Of a stretch of DNA of 6,402 nucleotides, positions 5,096-6,402 are shown in pieces (the stretch's first letter is position 1; each line of letters begins with the position of its first letter). The notes under the pieces are model-generated. The model was not told where the DNA came from, searched no databases, and was given only the letters and a program-made list of their open reading frames with translations. Location of the stretch: positions 1-6,402 of the forward strand of contig JAHFJB010000027.1 of assembly GCA_023246135.1 (NCBI GenBank). Reading direction: 5' to 3'. This stretch comes from Candidatus Parcubacteria bacterium. GTDB lineage: Bacteria; Patescibacteriota; Patescibacteriia; UBA1558; GWA2-36-10. Both the position numbers and the translations under genes were made by a program.

Positions 5096-6402
5096 TTATT
5101 TTTTGTTAAAACCAGTGCCGGCCGGAATCTTTTTACCAATGATCACATTTTCTTTAAGGCCACGCAAATGGTCAATTCTACCGGAGATAGCAGCATCAAT
5201 CAAAACTCTGGCTGTTTCTTGAAAAGAGGCCGCTGACAAAAACGAATCCGAGGTCAACGCTGCCTTGGTAATGCCTAAGAGTAGAACATCACCAGTGGCC
5301 GAATCTCCTTTGGTATGAATATTAGCTTCTTTAAATTGAGTAGCGGTAATAACTTCGCCCGGCAAAAGATCTGTATTACCCACCTCTTTTATAAACATGC
5401 GAGAAAACATCTGACGAACAATTAATTCCACATGCTTATCATTTAGGTTCTGGCCCTGAGAAGAATATATATGCTTAATCTCGCGAATAATATATCTTTG
5501 TACGGCCAACTTGTCCTGTAAACGATAAAGCTCCTGCAAATCAACACTACCTTCTGTAAGCTGCTGACCCTCATCAACGATATCTTTATCCTTGACCCAC
5601 AAAGTATAGCCGGCTGGCACTAAAACTTCTTGAGGTGTATTCTCTTTGCTGATAACCTGCAATTTATCATTGCTGATTTTCACTAAACCACTCAAATTAG
5701 TACGCACCTTCTCATTATTAAAAACAAATAACACTTGGTCACCCTCAACTTCTTGACCATTTTTAACTTTTAGTTCTGCTTCTTCATCTAAATCATACGC
5801 CTCTATTCTGGTCTTCTGAGGCATGATTTTAATAAGCCGCTGTTCTTTGCTGATCAGCTTCTGGTCATCTTTCATACTAACAATTCCCGAGACTGGTGCC
5901 AAAATAGCTTTACGCTTTGGCGGACGAGCTTCAAACAATTCTTCAACACGAGGCAAACCTTGAGTGATATCACCTTCGGCCACACCACCAGTATGAAAGG
6001 TCCGCATAGTCAACTGTGTGCCTGGTTCGCCGATACTTTGCGCGGCGACAATACCAACCGCCGTACCAATCCTGACCAATTGATTATAACCCAAATCATA
6101 ACCATAACATTTTTGACAAATTCCACGGACAGCTTTACAGCTCAAGACTGCCCTAATTTTTATCTGCTCTGGGTCAGCCTTGATGATGTGTTCGGACAAC
6201 TCTTTAGTAACCAGAGTCCCTTTCTTGACCAAAACTTTTTTAGTTTTAGGATCTTTAATATCATCCAAAATTACTCGGCCAATAACACGATCAACCAAAT
6301 GCTCGTTTATAGCTTCACTTTCTTTCTTGGTTATAATCAAACCTTCCGTATCTTCACAATCTTCTTCTAGAACCACTACGTCTTGAGAAACATCAACCAA
6401 AC
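5096..6402 (-). CDS. rpoC: DNA-directed RNA polymerase subunit beta', C-terminal part (partial)
   Basis: This is the C-terminal part of the beta' subunit of RNA polymerase, which forms the active-centre cleft with beta. The 5' end lies beyond the right edge, and the codon at 6400 is an internal leucine TTG, not a start. About 434 residues are visible. Numbering from that leucine, Cys15, Cys88, Cys95 and Cys98 (in EEDC and SCKAVRGICQKC) are the four ligands of the second zinc site. The trigger loop is at about 115-139 (AAQSIGEPGTQLTMRTFHTGG). It continues directly into ITQGLPRVEELFEAR (145-159), so the large trigger-loop insertion of E. coli type is absent. Conserved later blocks are NDKHVELIVRQM (320-331), LLGITKAAL (374-382), FLSAASFQETARVL (387-400) and LRGLKENVIIGKKIPAGTG (412-430), next to the stop. 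The catalytic NADFDGD motif would lie outside the window. Residues ~185-246 look like an extra module compared with Thermus or Bacillus. The identification is secure. Confidence 0.98.
   Translation of the reverse strand, partial: LVDVSQDVVVLEEDCEDTEGLIITKKESEAINEHLVDRVIGRVILDDIKDPKTKKVLVKKGTLVTKELSEHIIKADPEQIKIRAVLSCKAVRGICQKCYGYDLGYNQLVRIGTAVGIVAAQSIGEPGTQLTMRTFHTGGVAEGDITQGLPRVEELFEARPPKRKAILAPVSGIVSMKDDQKLISKEQRLIKIMPQKTRIEAYDLDEEAELKVKNGQEVEGDQVLFVFNNEKVRTNLSGLVKISNDKLQVISKENTPQEVLVPAGYTLWVKDKDIVDEGQQLTEGSVDLQELYRLQDKLAVQRYIIREIKHIYSSQGQNLNDKHVELIVRQMFSRMFIKEVGNTDLLPGEVITATQFKEANIHTKGDSATGDVLLLGITKAALTSDSFLSAASFQETARVLIDAAISGRIDHLRGLKENVIIGKKIPAGTGFNKK

Noticed and set aside
5960..6370. 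A 136-codon plus-strand open frame opposite rpoC
   Set aside because: It lies wholly antisense to strongly conserved RpoC codons (zinc site and trigger loop), has no recognisable domain, and is low-complexity in Phe/Thr/Asn as expected from a shadow frame.
1..6402. Mobile element, CRISPR array, toxin-antitoxin or defence system
   Set aside because: I saw no direct-repeat arrays, terminal inverted repeats, transposase motifs or small paired genes. All coding space is taken by core or envelope genes.

Overview
The window is a compact, AT-rich piece of bacterial chromosome with every gene on the minus strand. Read in transcription order (right to left) it holds the C-terminal third of rpoC, an ftsK/spoIIIE-type DNA translocase, a RodZ-like membrane protein with an N-terminal helix-turn-helix, recA, and the first 297 codons of a polysaccharide flippase-type membrane protein that runs off the left edge. 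There is no RNA gene, insertion sequence, CRISPR array or obvious transferred segment. All five coding regions are core or envelope functions.

Organism: the RpoC trigger loop passes straight to the conserved ITQGLPR segment with no large proteobacterial-type insertion. RecA is short (337 aa) with no long acidic tail, the intergenic gaps are small, and codons are A/T-biased. Together this suggests a small-genome bacterium, and the RecA and FtsK style fits Candidate Phyla Radiation/Patescibacteria. That assignment is an inference from remembered family resemblance and was not tested by a search.

Layout: rpoC ends at 5096 and is followed by a strong intrinsic terminator (5051-5081). An ~80-base AT-rich gap then carries a candidate promoter for ftsK (4968-2719). 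The ftsK stop codon overlaps the Shine-Dalgarno sequence of the RodZ-like gene (2710-2033), so the two are probably translationally coupled. recA (1976-963) follows after 56 bases and ends at a perfect 12-bp-stem terminator (925-952). The T-tract of that terminator doubles as the -35 region of a near-consensus promoter whose predicted start falls on the ATG of the flippase gene (891-1), which predicts a leaderless mRNA.

Functional theme: FtsK (chromosome pumping at the septum), the RodZ-like protein (shape or cell-wall scaffold) and RecA (recombination repair) form one likely transcription unit joining division, envelope and DNA maintenance. The flippase is probably a separate surface-polysaccharide unit. 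I see no clearly new multi-gene system. The items most worth a second look are an apparent ~60-residue insert in the RpoC C-terminal region, a ~45-residue acidic tail on FtsK beyond its DNA-reading domain, the atypical periplasmic or extracellular domain of the RodZ-like protein, and the terminator/promoter overlap ahead of the flippase.
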